Part shown: positions 6,020-13,140 of the stretch, one piece after another | Layout of the letters: every line of letters starts with the position of its first letter | Position numbering within the stretch: position 1 is the first letter of the stretch | NCBI GenBank assembly: GCA_937888925.1 | Contig: CALARM010001203.1 | Coordinates: 1-16,312, forward strand | DNA from: an uncultured Synergistia bacterium | GTDB lineage: Bacteria > Eremiobacterota > SpSt-956 > JAKJGF01 | DNA: 16,312 bases | Direction: 5' to 3' | The notes under the pieces: generated by a model | Seen by the model: the letters and a program-made list of their open reading frames with translations, nothing else | Database searches by the model: none | What the model was told of the DNA's origin: nothing | Position numbers and translations under genes: made by a program

Positions 6020-6733
6020 TTGAATATTCCACATTTTTTCTGGTGGCTGAAATATAATATGAACTATGGAGACAATAATACAATAATTAATTCCGTGTCT
6101 GCCGTGACTGAAGATTTTAATAAACATATTCCCGATATTGACAGAGTCTATGACTTACTGGGAGAAGTGAAGCATCTTTTTAATACCATGACTTTAAATC
6201 TTGAAGATTATGCTGTGAGCGGAGATGATGTCTATCTTCAGATGATTGAAAAAACTAACGGTCAGACAGCCCCTCTTTTGAATGATATCTATAAGGAACT
6301 TGAATTTTTAAATTATTTTACCCCTCTTTCGGAAGAACTGTTTCTGGAAAAAGAAGCTGCTAAGAGAGTGGAGAATTCTTCTCTTTTCATCGGATTGAAA
6401 CATCTTATAAATGCCATAAGACAGGGAACTGTTCCGGAAGAAGAGTTATGGGAAAAACTGGATGATTTGCGGGATACAATTTACGATATACAGGAAGGGG
6501 AACTTGTACAATTAATAGAGGAGATGGAGAAAAAAGATCTGGAAATGGATGAATTCACCGATTTGTTCGAAACAGGGTTGCTTTATATGGAAGAAGCACT
6601 GGAAATGATTGAAAGAGCTTTTCAAAATAAAAAACCTGCAGATGCGGAAAAAGGCCTGGCAAAAATATGGAAAGGTCTTGTTAATCTCAATATTCTTGAA
6701 ATGATAATAGAAGCAAAAGGAGAAATGAAATGA
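6020..6733 (+). CDS. All-helical protein A2, paralogue of A1
   Basis: I start it at TTG 6020, giving 237 aa. The in-frame GTG 6011 and ATG 6014 lie inside the GAGGTGAT ribosome site and cannot use it, and the TTG start lines the protein up with A1 from its first residues (NIPHFFWWLKY against NIYFFWWLKY). It is helical throughout, with conserved blocks FFWWLKY, YLQMIEK, FLEKEAAKRVE, GLKHLIN and LRDTIYDIQE; acidic residues are abundant. No known family is recognised. The stop overlaps the B2 start as ATGA with AAGGAG before it. Role inferred: partner of the cNMP-binding B2 protein. Confidence 0.88.
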   Translation: MNIPHFFWWLKYNMNYGDNNTIINSVSAVTEDFNKHIPDIDRVYDLLGEVKHLFNTMTLNLEDYAVSGDDVYLQMIEKTNGQTAPLLNDIYKELEFLNYFTPLSEELFLEKEAAKRVENSSLFIGLKHLINAIRQGTVPEEELWEKLDDLRDTIYDIQEGELVQLIEEMEKKDLEMDEFTDLFETGLLYMEEALEMIERAFQNKKPADAEKGLAKIWKGLVNLNILEMIIEAKGEMK

Positions 6734-8562
6734 ATAAGTGTTACGCCCTGTGGTCTATAGATGAAATTGTTGATATCATACGTACCGCTAAAGAGGAACA
6801 TAGAAAATATTATATTGACTATCTGCGTAATTCTCTATACAGAATAACTGATTTATTGAATAATATACCTTATATTAAGCCGGTTTTAGAAAATATTGTT
6901 GTAAATTTACAGGAAGATCTGATGGTTATGACTGATATTCTGATAAAACAGAAGAGGAATGAGGAATTTATTAGAGGTTTAGAGCGCATTGGCTCTAACG
7001 TGGCAGAAGGTGAAACTGCTATGAGGCCTCTTCTGGATTTTGCTTATCCTGTTGATAATTTTACTTTTCTGGAATACTTTCTGGATAAGGAAATAATCAG
7101 GATTTCCCGTATGAATTTCCGGATTTTGTCAGAAGATGAAAATGAACTGAAAGAAGCAGAATTTTATGACGGCCTGGAATATTTAATTGGTTTTATTATT
7201 TGCAGTATACAACTTGGTAAATACAATCAGGAAGAAATTAAAAGTTTAAAACTGGCTGAAATGAAGGATGTATTGCATGTCAATTTAGAAAAATTTTATC
7301 AGGAAAAGAAAAAAGGCAATATATTTAATACAGGTAACAGAGAAAAAGAAATTTTTATTGATCGTTTTGGTGAAAAGATATTACTTTATAAACAAAGCTG
7401 GATGACTGATATGCTGGCATGTATTTCAGAAGTGGAAGTGTATTTAAATAATAAAGAAACTGTACATCTAGACAGGGCTTTTAATTTAAATACGAGAGCA
7501 CATCATAATATTCTGAAATACAGGTTTCTTATGAGAAGATTCAATCAGGCAGGAAAATGCAGAAAAGATGAGATTAATAAACATTATCTTTCCATTGGAT
7601 GTCCTTTTATAAAAGATCAATCAGTAAAGGAAGAACTGGATAAAACCAATAAAAAATCTGAAATTATTGGTTTGCTTCAATTTTTTAATGTTCTTTCCAG
7701 AGAAGATATAGAAAAGCTTTCTCAAAAAATCAAACTTAAGAAATATGTAAACGATGATGTAATATTTGCCGAAGGCAGCAGGGCAGATGAAGTATATATC
7801 ATTAAATCGGGAGATGTACTGGTATATAATAACATAAAAACCTTCGCCACTCTTAAAAAAGGCGATATGTTCGGAGAAACAGGAGTGATTTCCGGCAATA
7901 CCAGAAGCCTTTCCGCTGTAGTAACGTCATCTGTATCTGAAATCTATGTGATTACAAAGGAGCATTTTATAAATATGCTCGAAAAATATCCTTCTCTCGG
8001 TATTAATCTCTCTAAAGTGCTCTGCCGGAGAATTGATATGGCGACTAAAAAATTAACAGCCTCTCTGAATGATGATTATTTATATCATAAAGATAAAGCA
8101 GAACTTGCTAAAATGAAGAAGAAAACCGATATTATAGGTATGAGTCCTTTTTTCAATGTTCTTTCGAAAGAGCAGCTTGAAAGAATATCTTCCAGGATAA
8201 GACTTAAGAGATATAATAAAGGGGCAGTTTTATTTAATGAGGGAGACATGGCAGATGATTTTTATATAATAAAATCAGGCAGCATAAGTCTATATTATAA
8301 TAAAAATCAGGCTTTGAGAGAATTCAGAACACTGGATAAGGGTGATATACTGGGAGAAATGGCTGTTATTTCAGATAACAGACGGAGCCTGTCTGCCTCA
8401 GTCATTTCTGACAGAGCAGAATTGTATGTTATTTCTAAAGATAATTTTTTATATGTGCTGAACCATTATCCTGAATTAAATCTGAATATGGCCAAAATAC
8501 TCTGTGACAGGATTAATATCCTTACAGAGCGGCTGCTCGGTATTATCCGGTCCCAGGATTAA
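6730..8562 (+). CDS. Protein with A-like domain and two cyclic-nucleotide-binding domains (B2)
   Basis: The product is 610 aa. Residues 1-105 match the B1 N-terminus (CYALWSIDE; a final FAYP at 104-107). Residues 108-275 are absent from B1 and look like the second half of the A proteins: FYDGLEYLIGFI against LFIGLKHLINAI, and a later helix pair. Two cNMP-binding barrels follow at about 311-437 and 467-600. The cassettes are GDMFGETGVISGNTRS (378-393) and GDILGEMAVISDNRRS (538-553), each keeping the Gly-Glu and the Arg. There is no DNA-binding, kinase or membrane part. It is coupled to A2 by the ATGA overlap. Downstream on the same strand lies the FlhA-C-like gene, after inserted antitoxin and transposase debris. 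A cyclic-nucleotide-controlled cytoplasmic scaffold is likely; the ligand is unknown. Confidence 0.93.
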   Translation: MNKCYALWSIDEIVDIIRTAKEEHRKYYIDYLRNSLYRITDLLNNIPYIKPVLENIVVNLQEDLMVMTDILIKQKRNEEFIRGLERIGSNVAEGETAMRPLLDFAYPVDNFTFLEYFLDKEIIRISRMNFRILSEDENELKEAEFYDGLEYLIGFIICSIQLGKYNQEEIKSLKLAEMKDVLHVNLEKFYQEKKKGNIFNTGNREKEIFIDRFGEKILLYKQSWMTDMLACISEVEVYLNNKETVHLDRAFNLNTRAHHNILKYRFLMRRFNQAGKCRKDEINKHYLSIGCPFIKDQSVKEELDKTNKKSEIIGLLQFFNVLSREDIEKLSQKIKLKKYVNDDVIFAEGSRADEVYIIKSGDVLVYNNIKTFATLKKGDMFGETGVISGNTRSLSAVVTSSVSEIYVITKEHFINMLEKYPSLGINLSKVLCRRIDMATKKLTASLNDDYLYHKDKAELAKMKKKTDIIGMSPFFNVLSKEQLERISSRIRLKRYNKGAVLFNEGDMADDFYIIKSGSISLYYNKNQALREFRTLDKGDILGEMAVISDNRRSLSASVISDRAELYVISKDNFLYVLNHYPELNLNMAKILCDRINILTERLLGIIRSQD

Positions 8563-8597
8563 TGCAAAGAAAAGAAGGATTAGAACGGCTCCCATTC

Positions 8598-8807
8598 CTA
8601 AAAATCTTTTATTAAATCTTCAACATTCTCAAAATCCTTACTGAAAAACCATTCTTCATCTCTATTAATAACCTTTTGAGGAGTTAAAACAATTCTGTTG
8701 CCTTCAATCTCAACAGCCAGTAAATCATGCTCTTTTAACTGCAATGTTTTCCTTATATCAGCAGGCAGAGTTAATTGATTTCTCTTTTGTATCTGCAATA
8801 ATTTCAT
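8598..8807 (-). CDS. AbrB/MazE-type antitoxin, orphan
   Basis: The product is 69 aa. Residues 1-45 are a SpoVT/AbrB swapped-hairpin DNA-binding domain: LLQIQKRNQLTLPADIRKTL, then LKEHDLLAVEIEGNRIVLTP. The tail (WFFSKDFENVEDLIKDF) is the acidic, hydrophobic arm that binds a toxin in VapB/MazE proteins. The expected PIN or MazF gene downstream is missing: only about 35 bases separate it from the convergent B2 gene. Its ATG overlaps the TGA of the transposase remnant. It may act as a stray repressor or as a leftover antidote. Confidence 0.8.
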   Translation of the reverse strand: MKLLQIQKRNQLTLPADIRKTLQLKEHDLLAVEIEGNRIVLTPQKVINRDEEWFFSKDFENVEDLIKDF

Positions 8808-9076
8808 AAAATCACTCTATTTCTTCCACCTTCTTCTGATAACAGGAATGTATAAGTGCTTCTTAAGTCTACTCCCACAAGAACCGGTATACTACCGCTA
8901 AATATCTCATCGAGGGCTCCTTCCTTAATGTGGTTCAAATTTTGACTCTTATTGAATTTTTCTGCTCTTTCACTTGCTCCATTTATTATTTTGCTTATAC
9001 GATCCAGACTTATTTCATAGTCAAATACTGTTTTTACAAATTCCTGGACACCTCTGCAGGAACTGTGACATAACAT
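8804..9076 (-). pseudogene. Transposase remnant (DDE type)
   Basis: The 90-codon frame contains GVQEFVKTVFDYEISLDRIS, then DEIFSGSIPVLVGVDLRSTY and TFLLSEE. I recall this pattern from full-length DDE-type transposases, where the segment with DEIF and GVD holds the first catalytic Asp. The family is not fixed. Both ends are lost: the sequence runs out about 30 bases before the FlhA-like gene, and it ends abruptly in the antitoxin start. No terminal inverted repeats are visible. The ATG at 9076 is not a natural start. Confidence 0.6.
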
Positions 9077-9108
9077 TACTTTGAATATAGAAAAATGCAG
9101 GCCCGTTT

Positions 9109-11967
9109 ATGGAATTTGTTTTTTTGAAGGGTTTTGCTATCCGGCAGAAGAATATAAAATGTATGTTTATAGAAAACACCTTAAAATCTCTGAAAAATAT
9201 TGGAGAGAGAATAAAAACATCTATCAGAAAAGAAGATGACTGCGAGCTTGTATCCTGTTATCTTTCTATTGTTCCTGATCCGCCTGTTTCTGAAGAAGAA
9301 AAAAAAGCAGAAGAAGAAAAAGTGAGAGACGGCTTCAGGCGTTTAATACAGGTAGATACGCTGTGCATAGAAGTTGGCTGTGGGCTTGTATCTCTGATAG
9401 ATCCAAATTGCGGAGCAAAATTGCTCGATCGTACCACTTCCATAAGAAGACATATTGCTCTGGAAATGGGCTTAATCCTTCCCGGTGTCAGATTCAAAGA
9501 TAATAATAATCTGAAATCCAATGGTTATATTATTAAGATCAGGGATATTGTCATTGCAAAAGGAGAAGTCATACCGGACAGATATCTTGCAATAGGGCCG
9601 GAAAAAAATCTTGTCATACTTGAAGGACCGAGAGTCCTTGATCCTACTTATGGTATGCCGGCAGTATGGATTACTGCCAGTCAACGTGGAGAAGTAGAAA
9701 GAGCGGGGGCAATGGTTTTTGACCCTGTGAGTGTTATAAGCACACAGGTTACGGAGGCTATAAGGAAATATGCCTTTGAAATGCTGGATTATCATCTTGT
9801 ATTGAAGATTATTGAAGATGTCAGAACTTATAACCACCTTTTAGTTGAAGAGATTTATCCGAAATTCTTTACATTGCAGGAAATTTATGAAGTTCTTTAC
9901 AACCTCATCAGAGAAGGAATTTCTGTAAGAGATATGACTACCATAATGGAGACTATGGCATATTATGCCCCTGTTGTAAAAGATACTGACAGCCTGGCGG
10001 AATATGTCCGTCAGTCTTTATGTCATGTCATATGCAGAGAATATAAAGATGATAAAGATACGATTACTGCAATAACTGTTGAGGAAAAACTGGAAAAGAT
10101 TCTTCTTTCTTTAAAAGAAAAAAAATACGGCGATAAATTTAAAATTCGGTCTGTAAGGGAAGAGGCTCTTATGGATTGTCTTGAAGAACAGATAAAGAGT
10201 ATTAACACTGTATCTCCTGTTCCCGTAATTGTATGTTCTTCTCAGGTAAGATTAATATTGAGGAGACTTATTGAAAAATCTTTCCCCGACCTTGCTGTTC
10301 TTTCTTATGATGAGATACATGGCGGAATAAAGTTAAATACTATAGCTGCTCTGACCCTGTCTGATGAAATAGCTGACAGATACAATAACAGAGAAAAATT
10401 GATTCTTTCTTATGTGGAAAAATTTCAGAAAGACTCCAACCCTTCTATAAGATGTACGGCAATAAAAATGATTGATTCCATTATTGATAAATATGACCGG
10501 GAGCTATTACTGGATTATCTTACCAGGGGACTTACGGATGATAACCGGGATGTCCGTCTTGAATCTGCCGTAGCAATAAAGAAAATCTTTGAACATAGGA
10601 CAAAAATAGAACATGTAAAAGATCTGAATAAAATATTTTCCTCGTGCCGGAATCCATGCAGAAAAGAGAATGAAGAAGCTTATGAGAAAGTAGAAGTAAA
10701 TAATCCTCAGGGATTTTCAATGAAAGTAGATCTGATTGCTGTAGATATTGGTCGCGGTCTCATTTCACTGGTTGATGAAAATCAGGGAGGGAAACTTTTA
10801 GACCGTGCTTCTTTTATAAAGAAAAAACTTACTGAAGATATGGGATTTGTCATACCTTCCATCAGATACAGAGATAACTTACAATTAAAGCCGAACGAGT
10901 ATCTGATCAAGGTCAGGGATATTGAAGTGGCTAGAGGAGAGGTTTTAATAAATAAATTTATGGTTACGGGAACTGAAAGTAACCTGAAAACTCTTAAAGG
11001 ACAGGAGTGTTTTGCTCCCTATTCCGGGAAACCGGCCTTGTGGATTACCACTGACCTGAGGGAAGAAGCACAAAAACTGGGCTGCAGTGTTTTTAACTCT
11101 CCTGATATTATGGCCCTCCATATTGAAAAAGTTATATTCAAATATGCCTGTGAATTGCTGGATTATAATGAAGTTGCAGACCTTATGGAAAAACTGAAAA
11201 AAGATGATGCCATACCTGTAAAAGAAACTTATCCGAAAATCTTCAGAATTACCGAAATTCATAGAATCTTTAAAAATCTGCTTCAAGAGCATGTTCCTAT
11301 AAAAGACCTGTCTCTTATAATGAGAACCCTGAGAAAATATGTTCCCGTTACAGGAGATATGGAGCTTTTAACGGAATATGTCCGTCAATCCCTCTGTCGT
11401 GTTATTTGCAGACCATTTCAGGATGAAGAAGGAAACATACAGGTTGTAACGATTGACGGAGAACTGGAAAGAATTCTTGCCGGTTCATTGAAAGGAAATT
11501 CTTTACCGGCAATTGATAATGAAACAGGAGAATTTATTCTTTCCTCTATTAAAGAACATTCAGATGCCTTTGATGAAAGAAATCGTCTGCCGGTGATTTT
11601 ATGTTCTTCCCATGTAAGATCGGCTTTCAGGAGATTTATTGAAAGATCTTTCCCGGAGCTTTCTGTTCTTTCTTATGAGGAAATACCTCCTGAGATTAAG
11701 GTAGATAAAAAAGCTGTCATAAGTTTACCTGTCTATATACTTGAACGTTACGGCAGGAAAGACAAACTGATTTTTTCATATATAGAAAAATTTCAGAAAG
11801 ATTCATATCCCCCTGTAAGGGCTATGGCAGTAAAAATGATTCTTTCACTGGCACATTGCTATGATACTGATAAATTACTTCCGTATCTGAACACAGGTCT
11901 TAACGATGAAGACCTGTCTGTAAGAAATGAAGCTGCCGGAGCGGTAAAGGAACTGCTGGAACAGTGA
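9109..11967 (+). CDS. Soluble tandem FlhA/SctV cytoplasmic-domain protein with HEAT-like repeats
   Basis: The 952-aa product holds two copies of the C-terminal cytoplasmic domain of FlhA/SctV, at about 80-418 and 538-875. Family landmarks appear twice: DTLCIEVGCGLVSLID / DLIAVDIGRGLISLVD; the LLDR plus I-R/K-K region with GL-LPG-R--DN; PAVWIT / PALWIT; EYVRQSLC-VICR at 298-310 and 756-768; and VIVCSSQVR then LAVLSYDEI / VILCSSHVR then LSVLSYEEI. Each copy is followed by 60-70 residues of HEAT-like helices (YVEKFQKDSNPSIRCTAIKM / YIEKFQKDSYPPVRAMAVKM). In flagellar and injectisome FlhA/SctV this domain forms a nonameric ring that receives chaperone-substrate complexes; here the N-terminal membrane export channel with its FHIPEP motif is entirely absent. 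The start is uncertain: ATG 9109 has a weak ribosome site, and ATG 9163 is an alternative. Sorting or adaptor function is inferred. Confidence 0.9.
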   Translation: MEFVFLKGFAIRQKNIKCMFIENTLKSLKNIGERIKTSIRKEDDCELVSCYLSIVPDPPVSEEEKKAEEEKVRDGFRRLIQVDTLCIEVGCGLVSLIDPNCGAKLLDRTTSIRRHIALEMGLILPGVRFKDNNNLKSNGYIIKIRDIVIAKGEVIPDRYLAIGPEKNLVILEGPRVLDPTYGMPAVWITASQRGEVERAGAMVFDPVSVISTQVTEAIRKYAFEMLDYHLVLKIIEDVRTYNHLLVEEIYPKFFTLQEIYEVLYNLIREGISVRDMTTIMETMAYYAPVVKDTDSLAEYVRQSLCHVICREYKDDKDTITAITVEEKLEKILLSLKEKKYGDKFKIRSVREEALMDCLEEQIKSINTVSPVPVIVCSSQVRLILRRLIEKSFPDLAVLSYDEIHGGIKLNTIAALTLSDEIADRYNNREKLILSYVEKFQKDSNPSIRCTAIKMIDSIIDKYDRELLLDYLTRGLTDDNRDVRLESAVAIKKIFEHRTKIEHVKDLNKIFSSCRNPCRKENEEAYEKVEVNNPQGFSMKVDLIAVDIGRGLISLVDENQGGKLLDRASFIKKKLTEDMGFVIPSIRYRDNLQLKPNEYLIKVRDIEVARGEVLINKFMVTGTESNLKTLKGQECFAPYSGKPALWITTDLREEAQKLGCSVFNSPDIMALHIEKVIFKYACELLDYNEVADLMEKLKKDDAIPVKETYPKIFRITEIHRIFKNLLQEHVPIKDLSLIMRTLRKYVPVTGDMELLTEYVRQSLCRVICRPFQDEEGNIQVVTIDGELERILAGSLKGNSLPAIDNETGEFILSSIKEHSDAFDERNRLPVILCSSHVRSAFRRFIERSFPELSVLSYEEIPPEIKVDKKAVISLPVYILERYGRKDKLIFSYIEKFQKDSYPPVRAMAVKMILSLAHCYDTDKLLPYLNTGLNDEDLSVRNEAAGAVKELLEQ

Positions 11968-12017
11968 ACAGTGACCAGTGACCAGTGAGCAGTTATCAGT
12001 GACCAGTTACCAGTTAC
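11962..12017. repeat. Heptanucleotide tandem array, CAGTKAN type
   Basis: Eight uninterrupted 7-base units run in register: CAGTGAA, CAGTGAC twice, CAGTGAG, CAGTTAT, CAGTGAC, CAGTTAC twice. The first unit supplies the last sense codon (CAG) and the TGA stop of the FlhA-like gene, so the array starts inside the coding region. Confidence 0.9.
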
Positions 12018-12047
12018 CGGCAGGGGCGTTTAAATAAAGGCCCATCA

Positions 12048-12071
12048 CGCGTTACGCGTTAGCGTAACGCG
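12048..12071. repeat. Perfect 10-bp inverted repeat between convergent genes
   Basis: CGCGTTACGC at 12048-12057 and its exact complement at 12062-12071 are separated by GTTA. The left side also contains two tandem CGCGTTA heptamers (12048-12061). It is unusually GC-rich for this DNA and lies between the convergent FlhA-like and prepilin genes. No T tract follows on either strand, so it is a repeat element first and only possibly a terminator. Confidence 0.8.
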
Positions 12072-12095
12072 TCACGATCCATTAATCACGACCCG

Positions 12096-12767
12096 TTATT
12101 TCCATGGCCTTATAAACGTTACAAGTTCTGCCGTTTCATAGGCCTTATTACCGGCATTGTCTTTCCCCGATACAACTCTGGAGATAACTTTTACCTTTAT
12201 GCCCTGAACGGCAGAGCCTATTCTCTGTTCTATGAAACTTATATTATATATGTCTCTGGCCATTTTCCTGTAAGATGTTCTGTCTGAACCGGTTATATCA
12301 TTTATTCCGTTCTTTATATTACTTACAGACAGAGGTGACGGAATATTGATGCCGGAAGGACTGTGTTTGTTAATTACAGATCTGTATACATCCGTTTCCC
12401 CTACTTTTTTGGAGTAAACTATAAATCTTTCCCATTCAAAACGGCCTGTTGCCGTATTTGTCCTGATATTTCCTGTAGCTTCGTCATTATCTTTAGGGGT
12501 GCCGAAAGAGATAGCGTCGAATTCGGTGTCACTTCCGCCGTTTTCGACTGAATAAATAAGTGTAATAGTATCCGAATGGGTTTCATTGAGTTCTCTGCAG
12601 AGTCTGTCTATTGCCATAGTGGCTTCCTGCTGTGTTGTAAGCCGAAATCTGCTTCTATGAAAGGCTCTTATGCCGTCAACACATATAAGGCCTGTCATGG
12701 AAAGAAGTATGCCCATAAGCCCTGTAGCAATGAGCACTTCTACAAGGGTTATACCTTTATGTTTCAA
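12096..12767 (-). CDS. Type IV pilin-like/pseudopilin protein
   Basis: I start it at TTG 12767, giving 223 aa; the GTG at 12776 is part of the GGGAGAGTGAT ribosome site. The product begins MKHKG then ITLVEVLIATGLMGILLSM: a class III prepilin leader with Gly before the cleavage point, Glu at position +5 of the mature chain and a 20-residue hydrophobic helix. PilD-type peptidase would cut and methylate it. The rest is a globular head with a QQEATMAIDRLCRELNE helix, as in minor pseudopilins of the PulJ/GspJ or ComGF type. The family role is to prime or cap a type II secretion pseudopilus or type IV pilus. No other pilus gene is in the window. A truncated upstream frame ends in its ribosome site. 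Confidence 0.85.
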   Translation of the reverse strand: MKHKGITLVEVLIATGLMGILLSMTGLICVDGIRAFHRSRFRLTTQQEATMAIDRLCRELNETHSDTITLIYSVENGGSDTEFDAISFGTPKDNDEATGNIRTNTATGRFEWERFIVYSKKVGETDVYRSVINKHSPSGINIPSPLSVSNIKNGINDITGSDRTSYRKMARDIYNISFIEQRIGSAVQGIKVKVISRVVSGKDNAGNKAYETAELVTFIRPWK

Positions 12768-12772
12768 AATAA

Positions 12773-12926
12773 TCACTCTCCCTGAGACTTTTTATTGAGA
12801 TCTTCACAAGAGTCCCGCAAGAGCTGAATGTTTATATTGAGGATTTTTACCGAGGATTCTTCTGTCGTGATGTGTGATGCGTGTTTTTCATCTGGTACCA
12901 GACGAATACTGTTTGCATCTGCTTTT
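12773..12926 (-). pseudogene. Truncated upstream gene, C-terminal remnant
   Basis: A minus-strand frame of about 50 codons (ANSIRLVPDEKHASHI, ESSVKILNINIQLLRD, EDLNKKSQGE) ends in a TGA inside the prepilin gene's ribosome site, the spacing expected of coupled neighbours. It has no start codon and is cut off upstream exactly at the CTTTTCA array by an in-frame stop. It is probably the tail of a lost gene of the same pilus operon, but it is too short to assign. Confidence 0.4.
12867..12884. repeat. Short heptamer repeat, GTGATGY
   Basis: GTGATGT, GTGATGC and a partial GTGT follow in register. With only two and a half units this could be chance, but it is the same 7-base period as the arrays on either side. 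Confidence 0.45.
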
Positions 12927-12956
12927 CACTTTTCACTTTTCACTTTTCACTTTTCA
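12922..12956. repeat. Perfect heptanucleotide tandem array, CTTTTCA x5
   Basis: Five exact 7-base copies fill 35 bases in the space between the divergent prepilin and TPR genes. The unit (GTGAAAA-type on the minus strand) differs from the array at 11962. Exact copies suggest recent slippage and make length variation between strains likely. Confidence 0.92.
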
Positions 12957-13055
12957 TGACTCACTACATGAATTCTATATTACATTTTTTATTCCTTTTT
13001 TTAACAGAATTTTAACATAAAGTTAACAAATTATTTAAATATAAATTTCAAACTG

Positions 13056-13064
13056 TGATATAAT
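13056..13064 (+). promoter_or_regulatory. Extended -10 promoter for the TPR gene
   Basis: TG at 13056-13057, one base, then TATAAT at 13059-13064 is a perfect extended -10 element in an AT-rich stretch with A/T tracts upstream. No -35 box stands at the usual distance, as is common for this promoter class. The transcript would start near 13071, giving a leader of about 70 bases. The rest of 12957-13131 is AT-rich and shows nothing else. Confidence 0.5.
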
Positions 13065-13140
13065 AAAGTGAAATTGATCTATCTTTTTTATGATATAAAA
13101 GTATAGTCATTCCATTCTAATCTAATAAGGAGTGATAGAT

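Noticed and set aside
12891..12902. 12-bp palindrome TCTGGTACCAGA as an operator
   Set aside because: It lies inside the truncated open frame upstream of the prepilin and has no associated promoter; a palindrome of this length can arise by chance.
11962..12956. CRISPR array
   Set aside because: The repeats are 7 bases long and directly contiguous, with no spacers.
13132..13140. GTG start three codons upstream for the TPR gene
   Set aside because: It lies inside the AAGGAGTGAT ribosome site, which points to ATG 13141.
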